A stretch of 64,000 nucleotides of DNA from Motilibacter peucedani (GCF_003634695.1 NZ_RBWV01000009.1:1-64000); one strand, 5' to 3'; shown: positions 8,705 to 17,166, counted from the stretch's first letter. The notes: generated from the sequence alone by a model not told the origin. A program made the numbers and translations.

Positions 8705-9772
8705 ATGAGCGACGTCGTGGTGGTGGGCGCCGGGATCGTCGGCGCCTCCGTCGCCTACCACCTCGCCCGCGCCGGCGCGGGAGTCACGCTGCTCGACCGG
8801 TCGCTGCCTGCGACCGGTGCGACCGGTGAGTCCTTCGGCTGGATCGGCCGGGGGCTCGCCGGTGCGCCGCCCGAGCAGCTCGCCCTGCGGCACTGCGTCA
8901 TCGACGACTACCGCCGCCTCATGGATGAGCTGCCGCACGTGGACGTCCACTGGTCCGGCTCCCTGTCGTGGAGTGCCGGGCAGCCGGTGGACGAGCCCGG
9001 TGACGGCAGGCTCGTCGACGCCGTCGAGGTCGGCGCGCTCGAGCCGAACCTGCGCGACGTCCCGCCGCACGCCGTCTTCCGCCCCGATGACGGGTCTGTC
9101 GACCCGGTGGCGCTCACCGAAGCGCTCCTGCACGGTGCGCGGGAGCACGGTGCAGACGTACGCCTCGGTGCCCTGGTCGCGGGGCTGGAGGTACGCAGTG
9201 GCCGGGTCACAGGGGTGCGAACCTCGACAGACCACCTGACCGCGGAGGCAGTCGTGCTGGCTGCGGGCGCCGACACCGCTGTCCTGTGCTCCACCCTCGG
9301 TGTCGGCCTGCCGGTCTTCTCGTCACCTGCCATCCTCGTGCGCCTGCGCGGGGCACGGCCGGGGGTCGTCCGCACCGTCGTGAGCAACGACGTGGTCGAA
9401 GTACGGCAGACCCCGGACGGCGACCTGCTCCTCGCGCTCGACCACGAGGGCCAGCAGAGCTACGACGCCCTGCGCCGTGCCGGGGAGCAAGCGCTGGAGC
9501 GCATGAAGGCGTCGTTCAGGGGCACTGACGACGCCACGCTGGTCGGCGTGACGGTCGGAGCCCGCCCGATGCCCGCCGACGGCTCCCCCGTCGTGGGCCC
9601 GCTTCCCGGCGCAGCCGGTGCCTACGTCGCGGTGATGCACTCGGGCGTCACGCTCGCACCCACCGTCGGCCGGCTCGCGGCCGCCGAGCTGGTCGACGGC
9701 CGCGAGGCGGCAGAGCTCCGCGACCTCCGGCCGCGGACGAGCTCACATGAAGTTGCGGCTGTGCAGCGCTGA
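8705..9772 (+). CDS. FAD-dependent oxidoreductase (DadA/glycine oxidase-like)
   Basis: A 355-residue flavoprotein with an N-terminal dinucleotide motif VVVGAGIVGASVAYHLARAG and the ATGATGESFGWIG segment common to D-amino-acid/sarcosine/glycine oxidase-type enzymes. A second FAD contact is VVLAAGADT, and the C-terminus has PVVGPLPGAAGAYVAVMHSGVTLAPTVGRLAA. It should oxidise an amine or amino acid in the cytoplasm. It is 13 bp downstream of the hydrolase. Its last 30 bp overlap the 3' end of the convergent TusA-ferritin gene. Confidence 0.88.
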   Translation: MSDVVVVGAGIVGASVAYHLARAGAGVTLLDRSLPATGATGESFGWIGRGLAGAPPEQLALRHCVIDDYRRLMDELPHVDVHWSGSLSWSAGQPVDEPGDGRLVDAVEVGALEPNLRDVPPHAVFRPDDGSVDPVALTEALLHGAREHGADVRLGALVAGLEVRSGRVTGVRTSTDHLTAEAVVLAAGADTAVLCSTLGVGLPVFSSPAILVRLRGARPGVVRTVVSNDVVEVRQTPDGDLLLALDHEGQQSYDALRRAGEQALERMKASFRGTDDATLVGVTVGARPMPADGSPVVGPLPGAAGAYVAVMHSGVTLAPTVGRLAAAELVDGREAAELRDLRPRTSSHEVAAVQR

Positions 9773-10918
9773 GAGCTCGGCCGCCTCGTCGGCGGGGAAG
9801 CCGATGTGCTGCAGCCGGCGCTGCCTGCCCTGGTCCATCGCGTACTGCAGCTGCTGCACCGCCTGCCAGCCGCGTGCGAGGGCGGCGGGCTCCCACGATC
9901 CGGCGGCGAGCAGCACCAGCGAGTCGTAGACCTCCGCATTCAAGCCGGCGGTGTCGAGCAGGGCGCTGTGGCGACGTTCGATCGCGGAGCGGAGGTGAGC
10001 GAGGAACGCAGGATCAGTACGCGCCGCATGAGTCGTGTGGGCGACGCCGAACGCGACGTGGCGCGCCTCGTCCTGCAGCGCGAGCCGGGTCACGTCGGCC
10101 GTGACGACGTCGGGCGCGTGGGTGTGGATGAAGCGCAGGAGGTCGAGGAAGGTGCCTTCACCGAGAACGCTGAGCAGGAAGCCGGCCAGGGTGAAGTCGG
10201 GCTCGTCGAGCAGCGTCTGCAGCGACGCGCGGCCGCCGGCGCCGGACGTACCGATCGTGTCGCCGTGCAGCACCGCGCGCCGGCTGAAGACCTCGACGTG
10301 GCGCGCCTCGTCGGCCGCCTGCACGGCCAGCAGCTGCACGACCTCGCGGAAGTGCGGGTGCACACGGGTGAGCAGGCGGGCCGGGATGACCAGCGCCGCC
10401 TGCTCGTTCTCGACCAGGTAGGTCATCAGCTGCACGACCGCTGCCTCGACGTCGGCCGGCGCCTCGGTGCCCGCGTCCCACCGCACCGCCGTCGCCGGGT
10501 CCCACTGCGCGGCGGCGGCCGCTGCGTAGAGCTGCGGCGCGACGTCGGCCCAGACGTGGTCGCGCTCCACCAGCGGCAGGCGCAGCGGCGGGCCGCCGGC
10601 CTCGACGAGGGCGCCGCGGGCCGCCAGGCCCCAGCGCGCGTCGGCGAGAGCCATCGGCGGACCCGCCGGGGAGCCGGCGCGCTCGGCGCCGGCCCACCGC
10701 TGCGTGAGCGCCTCGCCCTTGCGCACCACCGGCGGGTCGCCGTCCTCGAAGCCGTGCCCCTGAGACCGGCACCACGCGGCGAGGTGCACCTTGAGCGCCG
10801 GCGAGCTGCCCTGCACCGTCAGGCGGTCACCTGGTGCGAGAGCGGCGAGGGTGCGGTCGACGAGCAGGTGGCCACCCGCGTCGAGCCCGAGGTGCTCAAG
10901 GTCGGTAGTCGCGGGCAC
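9743..10918 (-). CDS. degenerate TusA-like domain fused to di-iron ferritin-like oxygenase domain
   Basis: A 391-residue protein from a GTG start with GGGAGGG upstream. Residues 1-60 resemble a TusA fold (LAALAPGDRLTVQGSSPA and HLAAWCRSQGHGFED) but lack the CPxP cysteine motif. Residues about 160-300 hold a full four-helix di-iron set: Glu170 or Glu172 in VENEQ, E204-A-R-H207, Glu254 in LGEGTF, and E284-A-R-H287. This is the E...ExxH...E...ExxH pattern of ferritin-like oxygenases. It is likely an iron-dependent oxidase/oxygenase with an unknown substrate. It overlaps the upstream substrate-binding protein gene by 23 bp, so translation is coupled. Confidence 0.8.
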   Translation of the reverse strand: MPATTDLEHLGLDAGGHLLVDRTLAALAPGDRLTVQGSSPALKVHLAAWCRSQGHGFEDGDPPVVRKGEALTQRWAGAERAGSPAGPPMALADARWGLAARGALVEAGGPPLRLPLVERDHVWADVAPQLYAAAAAAQWDPATAVRWDAGTEAPADVEAAVVQLMTYLVENEQAALVIPARLLTRVHPHFREVVQLLAVQAADEARHVEVFSRRAVLHGDTIGTSGAGGRASLQTLLDEPDFTLAGFLLSVLGEGTFLDLLRFIHTHAPDVVTADVTRLALQDEARHVAFGVAHTTHAARTDPAFLAHLRSAIERRHSALLDTAGLNAEVYDSLVLLAAGSWEPAALARGWQAVQQLQYAMDQGRQRRLQHIGFPADEAAELSALHSRNFM

Positions 10919-11750
10919 GGACCCTCCCCGAGTCGTCGTAGAAGCCGGCCCCGTCGACGGCCCTCTCGAGCTGGGAGAAGCCCTCGAGACGAGGCGGCCG
11001 CCACTCCTTGAGGCCCTCGAGGTCGAGCAGCGGGCGCAGCTCCGGGTCGGCGTAGGACATGCCGAGCAGCAGCTCGCCGAAGCGGTCGACCAGCCGCGGG
11101 TCCGCCGACGGCCCGGCCGTCATCGTGCAGTGGTCGTAGACCGGGGTCTGCCCGACGACGCGTGCCCCGGGCGGGAGGACGCCCTCACGGGCGAAGAGCA
11201 GCGAGTTGCCGTCGATCATGCACGCCGCGTCGACCTCGCCCGCCGCCAGAGCGAGGGCGGCGTCGCGCTCGCCGCCGACGTGGTCGCCGTGGAGGCCGAC
11301 GCCGATGTCGAAGCGGCGGACGGCGACGTCGGTGCCCGGGTCGAGCCCCACCGAGCGGAGCAGGTGGAGAGGCAGCAGCGTCGCCTGCGGCGAGTCGACC
11401 GCACCCGTCGCGACCGTGCGCCCCCGAAGGTCCGCGAGCTCCTGCACGTCGGAGTCGGCGCGGACGACGACGACCGAGGTCAGATCGCAGTCGGTGTCGC
11501 GCATCGTCACCGGGCGCAGGGGTATGTCGCGGGCCTGCGCGAGGCGGCGCGCGCGTACCCATGCCAGCGGCGAGTTCCAGGCGACGTCGATGCGCCCGCT
11601 CACCAGGTCCTCGGCCTGCCGCTCGTAGTTGGAGTAGAGGACGTAGTCGAGGTCGAGGTCCTGCGTGCGCAGCCACACCCGGAACCCGTCCCAGATCGTG
11701 ACCACTTTGGGGTCGTAGGCGACCGCACCGAGCAGCAGCGTGCCGGCCAT
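10896..11750 (-). CDS. PhnD/SsuA-type periplasmic substrate-binding protein without signal peptide
   Basis: A 284-residue protein of the phosphate/phosphonate/transferrin-like binding family. It opens directly with LLLGAVAYDPKVVTIWDGFR, contains YERQAEDLVSGRIDVAWNSPLAWVRA (the ligand-pocket region) and DLRGRTVATGAVDSPQATLLP, and ends after a helical domain. No signal peptide or lipobox is seen, and no permease or ATPase lies nearby. It may therefore work in the cytoplasm as a binding or enzyme partner rather than in uptake; that is inference. The ATG overlaps the stop of the acyl-CoA-dehydrogenase-like gene as TGATG. Confidence 0.82.
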   Translation of the reverse strand: MAGTLLLGAVAYDPKVVTIWDGFRVWLRTQDLDLDYVLYSNYERQAEDLVSGRIDVAWNSPLAWVRARRLAQARDIPLRPVTMRDTDCDLTSVVVVRADSDVQELADLRGRTVATGAVDSPQATLLPLHLLRSVGLDPGTDVAVRRFDIGVGLHGDHVGGERDAALALAAGEVDAACMIDGNSLLFAREGVLPPGARVVGQTPVYDHCTMTAGPSADPRLVDRFGELLLGMSYADPELRPLLDLEGLKEWRPPRLEGFSQLERAVDGAGFYDDSGRVRARDYRP

Positions 11751-12873
11751 CACGCGTCCCCCAGCAGCGGTAGGCCGCAGAGCGCCCGCCCGACGAAGTC
11801 GTGCAGGGCGTCGGTCGTGGGTGCCATGACCCGCGCGGCGCGCGAGTCGCGGAAGAGCCTCTCGACGGGCGACTCCTTCCGGAACGCCGCCCCTCCGCAC
11901 GCCCGCAGCGCCAGGTCGGCGGCGTCGGCGGCCGCCTCACCCGCCGCTGCCTTGACCTCGAGCACGAGCAGCTGGGCGTCCTCCCGCCCGGACTCGACCG
12001 CCGAGAGCGCGTCGTCGACCAGCGCCCGGGTGCGGTCGGACTCGATCTGGAGCCTCGCGAGCGAGGTACGCGGCAGCACCTGCTGCGCGAGCGACTGGCC
12101 GAGGTGGGTGAGCTGGGTCTTCTGCAGGTGCACAGCCGTCTCCTGCGCCAGCGTGCGGAGCAGGCCGACGCTCGCCGAGGCGTTGAGCAGCAGGAACACC
12201 GGCAGCACCGCAGTCATGGCGAGGTCGAGGCCGGCACCGTCGGTGCCGAGCAGCGCCGAGCGGGGTACGCGTACGCCCTCCGCCTCGACCGGGCTGGAGG
12301 AGTTGCCCCGCAGGCCCAGGCCGTCGAAGGGGGCGCCGACCGTCAGGCCGGGCGCGTCAGCGGGGACGTACCAGAGCGTCATCGGGTCGTCGGCCTCGAG
12401 CGGGCGGCTGGACCACACGTAGCTGTCCGCCTCGCCGGCCGAGGTCACCCAGCTCTTGCGCGCGTCGAGCACGACCTCGTCGCCGTCGGCGGTCGCGGAG
12501 CTGACCGGGGACCAGAAGTGGCTGCGCGAGCCGACCTCCGAGAACGCCAGCGTGGTGATGTGCCGGCCGGCCGCGATCTCGCGCAGCACGTCGTCCACGC
12601 CGGCCGCCGCCAGCGCCGCGGTGCCGGCGTAGTGCATGGTCACGACCATCGCGGTGGAGCTGCAGGCCGCGCCGAGCTCGCGCACGACCTGCGCGGCGGC
12701 GGTCAGGCCCAGCCCGCCACCGCCCAGCTCGGTCGGCACGGTGAGGGCGAGCAGCCCTCGGCTGCGAGGGCGTCGAGCTGGCGCCGGGGGTACGCAGCGG
12801 CGCGGTCGGTCTCTGCCGCGAGCGGGGCCACCACCTCGGCGACCACACGGGTGAGCGCCTTTTCGTAGGACAC
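11750..12873 (-). pseudogene. acyl-CoA dehydrogenase-family flavoprotein with a 1-base frameshift
   Basis: The main frame from about 12755 down to 11750 codes for an acyl-CoA-dehydrogenase-type protein: LLALTVPTELGGGGLGL, STAMVVTMHYAGTAAL, TLAFSEVGSRSHF and RACGGAAFRKESPVERLFRD. Its natural N-terminus lies in another frame. GTG at 12873, with an AAGAGGAAG site, reads SYEKALTRVVAEVVAPLAA on through RQLDALAAEG, then falls out of frame near 12755 in a GAGGGCTGC context where one base appears to be missing. Either the gene is broken or the assembly has an error; the rest is intact. It resembles flavin monooxygenases of the ACAD fold (DszC/SfnB type) as much as true dehydrogenases. It is first in a three-gene operon. 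Confidence 0.8.
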
Positions 12874-13136
12874 GGGTCTTCCTCTTCCTGGTGCAGGAGC
12901 AGGGGTCGGTCGGACCGCCCGGCACCGGGAGGCGGATGGTCAGCCGGCCTCGGTGCTGCGGAGCGGTACGCGCCACCCGACCGGGCGGCAGTGGGCAGGG
13001 GCTCAACGGTGACCGGTCATGCCGACCACCTCCGCTCCCCGCCTCGGGCACACCTCGACCTCAGGCAACCTACGCGCCCGGTGCCCGGCGGGCTCGTCGG
13101 GCACGCTCGGGCGTGGCCCTACGATGGTGGTGCCTT

Positions 13137-13209
13137 GCCGACGTGGCGCAATTGGTAGCGCACCCGACTTGTAATCGGGCGGTTAGGGGTTCAAGTCCCC
13201 TCGTCGGCC
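13137..13209 (+). tRNA. tRNA-Thr (anticodon TGT)
   Basis: A 73-nt cloverleaf. The acceptor stem pairs GCCGACG with CGTCGGC, the D arm is GCGC-AATTGGTA-GCGC, the anticodon arm is CCCGA-CTTGTAA-TCGGG with anticodon TGT, and the T arm is AGGGG-TTCAAGT-CCCCT. CCA is not encoded. Everything from the anticodon loop onward lies inside a 47-bp sequence repeated at 36474-36520, so this tRNA is the integration target of the island. Confidence 0.95.
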
Positions 13210-13214
13210 CTACG
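13168..13214 (+). repeat. attL-like direct repeat (47 bp, overlaps tRNA-Thr 3' end)
   Basis: This begins CTTGTAATCGGGCGGTTAGG and runs through the T arm and acceptor 3' strand to CCCTACG. It is identical to 36474-36520. The bases outside both ends differ (A versus C before, TCTGAC versus CGCGGT after), which defines the 47-bp length. Confidence 0.92.
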
Positions 13215-13268
13215 TCTGACCTGCGACGATGCGCTCTGAGTGACCATCCTTGGCCGCTTCGGGGGGCG

Positions 13269-13290
13269 TGCGCTAGGAATGCGCTAGGAA
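13269..13290 (+). repeat. two tandem 11-bp repeats near attL (possible integrase arm sites)
   Basis: TGCGCTAGGAA occurs twice head-to-tail with no spacer, 55 bp inside attL. A near-identical pair with the same 11-bp spacing (core GCGCTAGCA) lies at 36328-36349 near attR. Paired short repeats inside both att sites are typical of tyrosine-integrase or excisionase arm sites. Confidence 0.6.
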
Positions 13291-13848
13291 CTGGCGTCAC
13301 CCGGTCTGCTCGAGCTGGAGGCTCGCGTCACCGAGCTGTCCGATGCCGCAGACCGGCTCGAGCGAGAGCTAGACCGATGGACGCGACCAGGGCGACTCGT
13401 CGTACCCGACACGAACGTGTTCCTGCACTTGCCGGAACCTTGGGTCGAAGTCCCGTGGAAGGACAGAGTCGGCTGCCGGGTAGCTGAAGCGCTTCGTCTA
13501 GTGATCCCGCTACTCGTGGTCGACGAGCTCGACCGCGCCAAGCTCGGTCGCAACGAGACCCGAAGCCGGGCGCGTGGTGTGCTCAGGTTGCTCGACCAGC
13601 ACTTCCCGGATCCCTCAGCGGTAGCGCTGCTGGCAGGTTCAGGAGAGCTTCAAGGGTCCGTCACCGTCGAGCTCCTGCTCGATGATCTGGGCCATGTACG
13701 CCTGCCCGATGCGGACAGCGGGCTGGTGGACCGGGCCGTAGAACTACAGGCTCTTGCGGATCGCGATGTCACGATCGTGACCCTTGACATCGGGATGGCG
13801 CTTCGTGCCCGCGCAGCCGGCGTGCGGGCCCTTCGGCTCACCGAGTAG
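13288..13848 (+). pseudogene. 5'-truncated PIN-domain protein
   Basis: The frame opens after a TAG at 13285-13287 and reads a coiled-coil-like stretch (LLELEARVTELSDAADRLER) followed by a PIN nuclease domain: VVPDTNVFLHL with the first acidic residue, VIPLLVVDELDRAKLG, then PDADSGLVDRAVELQ and VTIVTLDIGMALRARAAG with the later acidic residues. No ATG, GTG or TTG exists before the domain; the first is the GTG at 13417, inside the domain after the catalytic Asp. The N-terminus therefore seems lost at the island boundary. PIN proteins are Mg-dependent RNases, often toxins. Confidence 0.7.
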
Positions 13849-13869
13849 CGCTCAACGCCGCGCCCGATG

Positions 13870-14230
13870 TCAGTGGCGCAGCTTGGCGAACGGCAGCTTG
13901 CCGGTCGTCCGGCGGAAGGATGCGATCAGCGCTGACTCGACGTCGCCAGGGTCCTCCTGAGTCTTACGCCACGCGACCAGCAGCTTGTCGGCATCGGCAA
14001 GCTGCCACAGGTAGCGGCCTCCCCAGTGCCTCACGGGCTGGCCCTCGCCGAAGCAGCGGTACTCCTCGAGGCGGGCGCGTAGTCCCCGCTGAGAGGTCCC
14101 GCCTGGACGCGTGGCCTTGCCGATGTAGAACCACCTGCACGTCGCTCACCCACGCTTCCTGCAGCACGTGCACGGCCACTGCGGGATCCTCTCCGAGGCG
14201 CTCACTGCGGCTCGACGCGGCCTCTACCAA
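13870..14230 (-). pseudogene. frameshifted GIY-YIG-like nuclease-domain gene
   Basis: Reading leftward, the C-terminal part is [20 protein letters not shown], then [29 protein letters not shown] and [11 protein letters not shown] before a TGA at 13870-13872. FYIGKA and the ARLEEY helix fit a GIY-YIG-type domain. The upstream part ([16 protein letters not shown]) lies in another frame. Removing one G near 14132 joins them as SDVQVFYIGKA. TTG at 14230 is a possible start. The 5' end overlaps a HEPN-like fragment on the other strand, so the two were probably brought together by deletion. Confidence 0.55.
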
Positions 14231-14631
14231 GCTGCCCTCGTTCTTCTCGGCGCGGTGTCAGAAGGAGCCTGGTATGTGTCGGCGAGAGCTTCCGCACCCG
14301 CAGCAGCGAGATGGCGAAGTCCCTCGACAGCGAGTCGACCGCTCAGGTGCAGCGGCTCGTCCGAGACGAACTCGCGCAAGTCAAGCGTCAGGCCTCGACC
14401 GCCGGCGAGCTCTACGCCCACACCTGCTATCTCCGAAACATCCGCAACTACGGCATACATGCCGGCGGCGAGGAGCAGGAGTCGCTCGAGCACGCCTTCA
14501 CGGAGCCCTCGACTATGGTCCTGGTTCTGGAGACGCAGAGGCACCTGGTGCGCCTGCTGACCGCTGCCAACGCCGCAGGAGCTGGACTTGGTCTCACGCG
14601 CCCAGTCTTGTCCGAGGAGCCGGCACAGTGA
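14141..14631 (+). pseudogene. frameshifted HEPN-like (DUF4145/Abi-type) protein
   Basis: The first part reads ILSEALTAARRGLYQAALVL and continues LLGAVSEGAWYV in one frame. The second part, from about 14286, reads ESFRTRSSEMAKSLDSE and later YLRNIRNYGIHAGGEEQE in another. One missing base near 14285 explains the switch. RNYGIH matches the R-x4-H RNase motif of HEPN domains, and the alternation of long helices fits. HEPN proteins of this type occur in abortive-infection and toxin systems. With the frameshift the gene is probably inactive. The downstream frame alone could start at ATG 14311 (106 residues). Confidence 0.55.
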
Positions 14632-15955
14632 GGTGGGGAGTGTGGAAGATGCGACGCTGCAGGAGTGGGAAGCGCGCCGCAGCGCGGAGCAGTGTGCGGA
14701 AGATGCTGCGTGGCAGTGGCGCGGGGTTGGTGGCGCGTTCGGCGTTCTTGGTCGACAGGGCCAGGGCGGCGTTCGCGTAGGGGCGCATCCGCTTCTCGTA
14801 GTCGCCTACGGCGGCCGTGACCTGCGCGCGCCGATCTCCAGATGCGCGTGTCAGCGTGCCGCGGTGCTCGAGGAGCAGTGTGCGCAGGGTGTCGGCGTCC
14901 CGGAGCGCGGTGTTGGCGCCGATGCCGCCCATCGGGGTCATGTTGTGGATGGCGTCGCCTAGCAGGGTGACGTTGTCGGGCTCCCACTCCTCGAGCGGCG
15001 GCATTGTCCGCAGCGGGACCGGTCCGATGTCGGCGGGCTCCGTGGCGGCGACGAGGTCGCGGAATGGGGAGGCCCAGTCGCGGATTTCTTGCTGCACGTG
15101 CTTCTTGAGCTGCTCGCCGGTGAGGTCGTCACCGGAGGAGGGGTACGTGTCGCGCCGCGCCGCCCAGGCCCAGACCAGGTACCGGCCGGCGGCCCGATTG
15201 CCGTCGGCGCCCAGCGGAGCGATCGCGTGGCCGGTGGCCCAGGTGGAAGCGAACATCCATCCTTGTCCGGCGGGCACGATGTTGTTGATGGAGGTGTCGC
15301 ACAGCTGTGGGGGCAGGGTCGCCTGGAGTTCTGAGGTCAGCGGGACCCGGCCGGCGACGTTGAGGATGCCGAGGTCGCGACGCGCAAGTGCGGGCAGCCG
15401 CTGGCCCCGGACCCGTGAGTTGCTGCCGTCGGCGCCCACGAGCAGGTCGCACGTGGTGGTTGTGCCGTCCGCGAAGGCCACGACGACTCGTCCGTCGGTG
15501 TCTTGGCTGTAGCTGCTGAACGTCTTGCCCCAGTGGATAGGCAGCTTTCCTCTCAGGTCCTGCGCAGTGGCTCCGTCGGCGGCCGCGTCGCGCGTTCCGA
15601 GGAGAAGGGCGTCGCGCAGGTCTCCGCGGGTCACTGCGCGGCGGCTGGTGATGGGGTCAGTGGCGTTCTCGGGTGTGCGGAAGTCCAGGGTGGCCAGCAG
15701 CCCGTTGGACGGGTCGTGGAAGTTGACGACGTGGCGGGCGGGGATGGCGCGCGCGGTGATGTGCTGCCAGGCGCGGTCGGGCAGGCAGGCATGGAGTGCG
15801 CGCAGTCCGTCGGCGTTGAGGTGGATGCCGTAGCTGGCCGGTGCGGCGCCGGCGCGGGTGTCGCGTTCGTAGACGGCGACCTCGAAGCCTGCGCCGTGCA
15901 GGCCGTGGGCGAGGCACAGCCCGCCCAGCCCTGCTCCGATGATGACGACTCGCAT
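14594..15955 (-). CDS. FAD-dependent monooxygenase (aromatic hydroxylase family)
   Basis: A 453-residue class A flavoprotein monooxygenase. It has VVIIGAGLGGLCLAHGLHGA at the N-terminus (FAD GxGxxG), RGDLRDALL with the conserved Arg, CDLLVGADGSNSRVR (the DG motif) and LLGDAIHNMTPMGGIGAN (the GD motif with a Pro-Met-Gly-Gly loop). It likely hydroxylates or epoxidises an aromatic or polyketide-like compound using NAD(P)H and O2. The ATG at 15955 has AAGGAG upstream. It sits 50 bp after the ABM-domain gene, in an operon starting at 17111 and controlled by the divergent MarR gene. Confidence 0.92.
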   Translation of the reverse strand: MRVVIIGAGLGGLCLAHGLHGAGFEVAVYERDTRAGAAPASYGIHLNADGLRALHACLPDRAWQHITARAIPARHVVNFHDPSNGLLATLDFRTPENATDPITSRRAVTRGDLRDALLLGTRDAAADGATAQDLRGKLPIHWGKTFSSYSQDTDGRVVVAFADGTTTTCDLLVGADGSNSRVRGQRLPALARRDLGILNVAGRVPLTSELQATLPPQLCDTSINNIVPAGQGWMFASTWATGHAIAPLGADGNRAAGRYLVWAWAARRDTYPSSGDDLTGEQLKKHVQQEIRDWASPFRDLVAATEPADIGPVPLRTMPPLEEWEPDNVTLLGDAIHNMTPMGGIGANTALRDADTLRTLLLEHRGTLTRASGDRRAQVTAAVGDYEKRMRPYANAALALSTKNAERATNPAPLPRSIFRTLLRAAARFPLLQRRIFHTPHLTVPAPRTRLGA

Positions 15956-16005
15956 GAGGGTCTCTTCTCCTTGGTGTCGGTGAGGCGTTCGCAGAGCGAG
16001 GGTGC

Positions 16006-16446
16006 TCAGCCGGCGTGGTTTGAGGGGTCGGCGGCGGCGGTGAACTGCCGGTATGCGCGGCTGCGCAGCACCTGCACGGTCGCCAAGGAACGCACCGCCT
16101 GCATGCCGGCGCGCGCACCGGGGCTGGCGAGCATGGAGGCGAGAGCACCGGGGTTCGCCCAGCGGGCGTGGTGGACGATGTGGCGGCCGTCTTCGCTGCA
16201 GGTGAGCTCGGAGCCGAGGAAGCCGGGACTGCGCTCGAGGACGTCGTGGGCGTTGGCGCACAGCAGCGTGAAGAGCCGCTGCTGTCGGTCGGGTGTTGGC
16301 GCTCCTTCCGGCTGGCTCTCTCTGGAGCTGTCAGGCTCGTCGAGGAGGGTGAATACGCTGGTTACCAGCAGATGTTTGGTCGAGCGCTCCTGGCTCGTCG
16401 TGGTGTCGGACCGACTCGTCGGGGTCGTGGGCTCTGGCGCGCTCAT
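16006..16446 (-). CDS. antibiotic biosynthesis monooxygenase (ABM)-domain protein
   Basis: A 146-residue protein. The first about 50 residues are hydrophilic and Thr/Ser/Glu-rich. The rest folds as an ABM dimeric alpha-beta barrel: QRLFTLLCANAHDVLERSPG, FLGSELTCSEDGRHIVHHAR and WANPGALASMLASPGARAGM. Such domains oxidise or remove small aromatic compounds, or act as accessory quinone-forming enzymes. The ATG overlaps the stop of the DUF3159 gene by 4 bp (ATGA). The FAD monooxygenase follows 50 bp later, so the two oxygenases probably act on related substrates. Confidence 0.78.
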   Translation of the reverse strand: MSAPEPTTPTSRSDTTTSQERSTKHLLVTSVFTLLDEPDSSRESQPEGAPTPDRQQRLFTLLCANAHDVLERSPGFLGSELTCSEDGRHIVHHARWANPGALASMLASPGARAGMQAVRSLATVQVLRSRAYRQFTAAADPSNHAG

Positions 16447-17111
16447 CGCATGGCCTTGCGGGCGGAGACGACGGTGACGGCGACGAGTGTGGCGAACAGC
16501 GGTCCGGTGGCCGCGTGCGCGACGGCGAGGACAGCGGTGTCGCTGCGGCTGTAGAAGATGACCTGGAGAGCGCCGTTGACGGCGTTGATGGCGATCGCCG
16601 CCGTGGTGGCCCGGTCGTGGACACGGAGCAACCGTCGATGCCGCGGCCAGTCGGCGGGCCCCCCGGTGATGCGGTTGAGGATGAGCCCGGTCAGCGGGCG
16701 CCGGGCCACGAGGCTCCCGAGGCACACCGCGATGACGACGAACGGCACCAGCGTGGGCAGCAGGAAGAAGCCGCGGGCCTCTCCGGTCACCGCGGCCACG
16801 ACGGCGCAGGCGGCCACGACGAGCACCCCGACCAGCGCAGCCCGCAGCGGCTCGCGGCGGCGGAGCCGGAGCGCCAGGACGATGAGGGAGGTGACACCCG
16901 CGGCGAGCAGTGCCCAGCCCAGCTCGGTGGCGGCTGCGACCACGACAAGGACGACGCTCGGTGCGACGGCGGCGAGGATCCCGATCCACCGGGATGGCGT
17001 CGACCACACGGCCGCCACTGCCGACCACCCGGAGTCGGGCGCTCGGCCGCTTCCCGGCGGTGTGCGGTACTCAGCGTCCGGGGTCACCGGACGGCGCTGC
17101 TCCAGTTCCAT
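16443..17111 (-). CDS. DUF3159-family membrane protein
   Basis: A 222-residue integral membrane protein with about five to six TM segments between residues 40 and 220. GFFLLPTLVPFV and a C-terminal motif around RITGGPADWPRHRRLLRVHD and VNGALQVIFYSR match the actinobacterial DUF3159 pattern. Function is unknown. It is the first gene of the MarR-linked operon and faces the MarR gene across a 92-bp region with a strong palindrome. Export or resistance linked to the downstream oxygenases is possible but unproven. Confidence 0.8.
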   Translation of the reverse strand: MELEQRRPVTPDAEYRTPPGSGRAPDSGWSAVAAVWSTPSRWIGILAAVAPSVVLVVVAAATELGWALLAAGVTSLIVLALRLRRREPLRAALVGVLVVAACAVVAAVTGEARGFFLLPTLVPFVVIAVCLGSLVARRPLTGLILNRITGGPADWPRHRRLLRVHDRATTAAIAINAVNGALQVIFYSRSDTAVLAVAHAATGPLFATLVAVTVVSARKAMR

Positions 17112-17144
17112 GGCCTCTCCAAAGTCGCCGTTTGTCTACGTCGA

Positions 17145-17166
17145 GACCGTCTCACGTGAAACGGTC
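17145..17166. promoter_or_regulatory. 22-bp near-perfect palindrome between MarR and monooxygenase operon
   Basis: The arms are GACCGTCTCAC and GTGAAACGGTC, with one mismatched pair (C/A) in eleven. It sits between the divergent starts at 17111 and 17204, where a MarR dimer would be expected to repress both genes. A related half site, ACGGT, follows at about 17175. Confidence 0.75.

Noticed and set aside
12874-13136. SAM or other sulfur-related riboswitch upstream of the ACAD/PhnD/TusA-ferritin operon
   Set aside because: I looked for conserved SAM-box elements in the leader and found none; an RNA covariance search would settle it.
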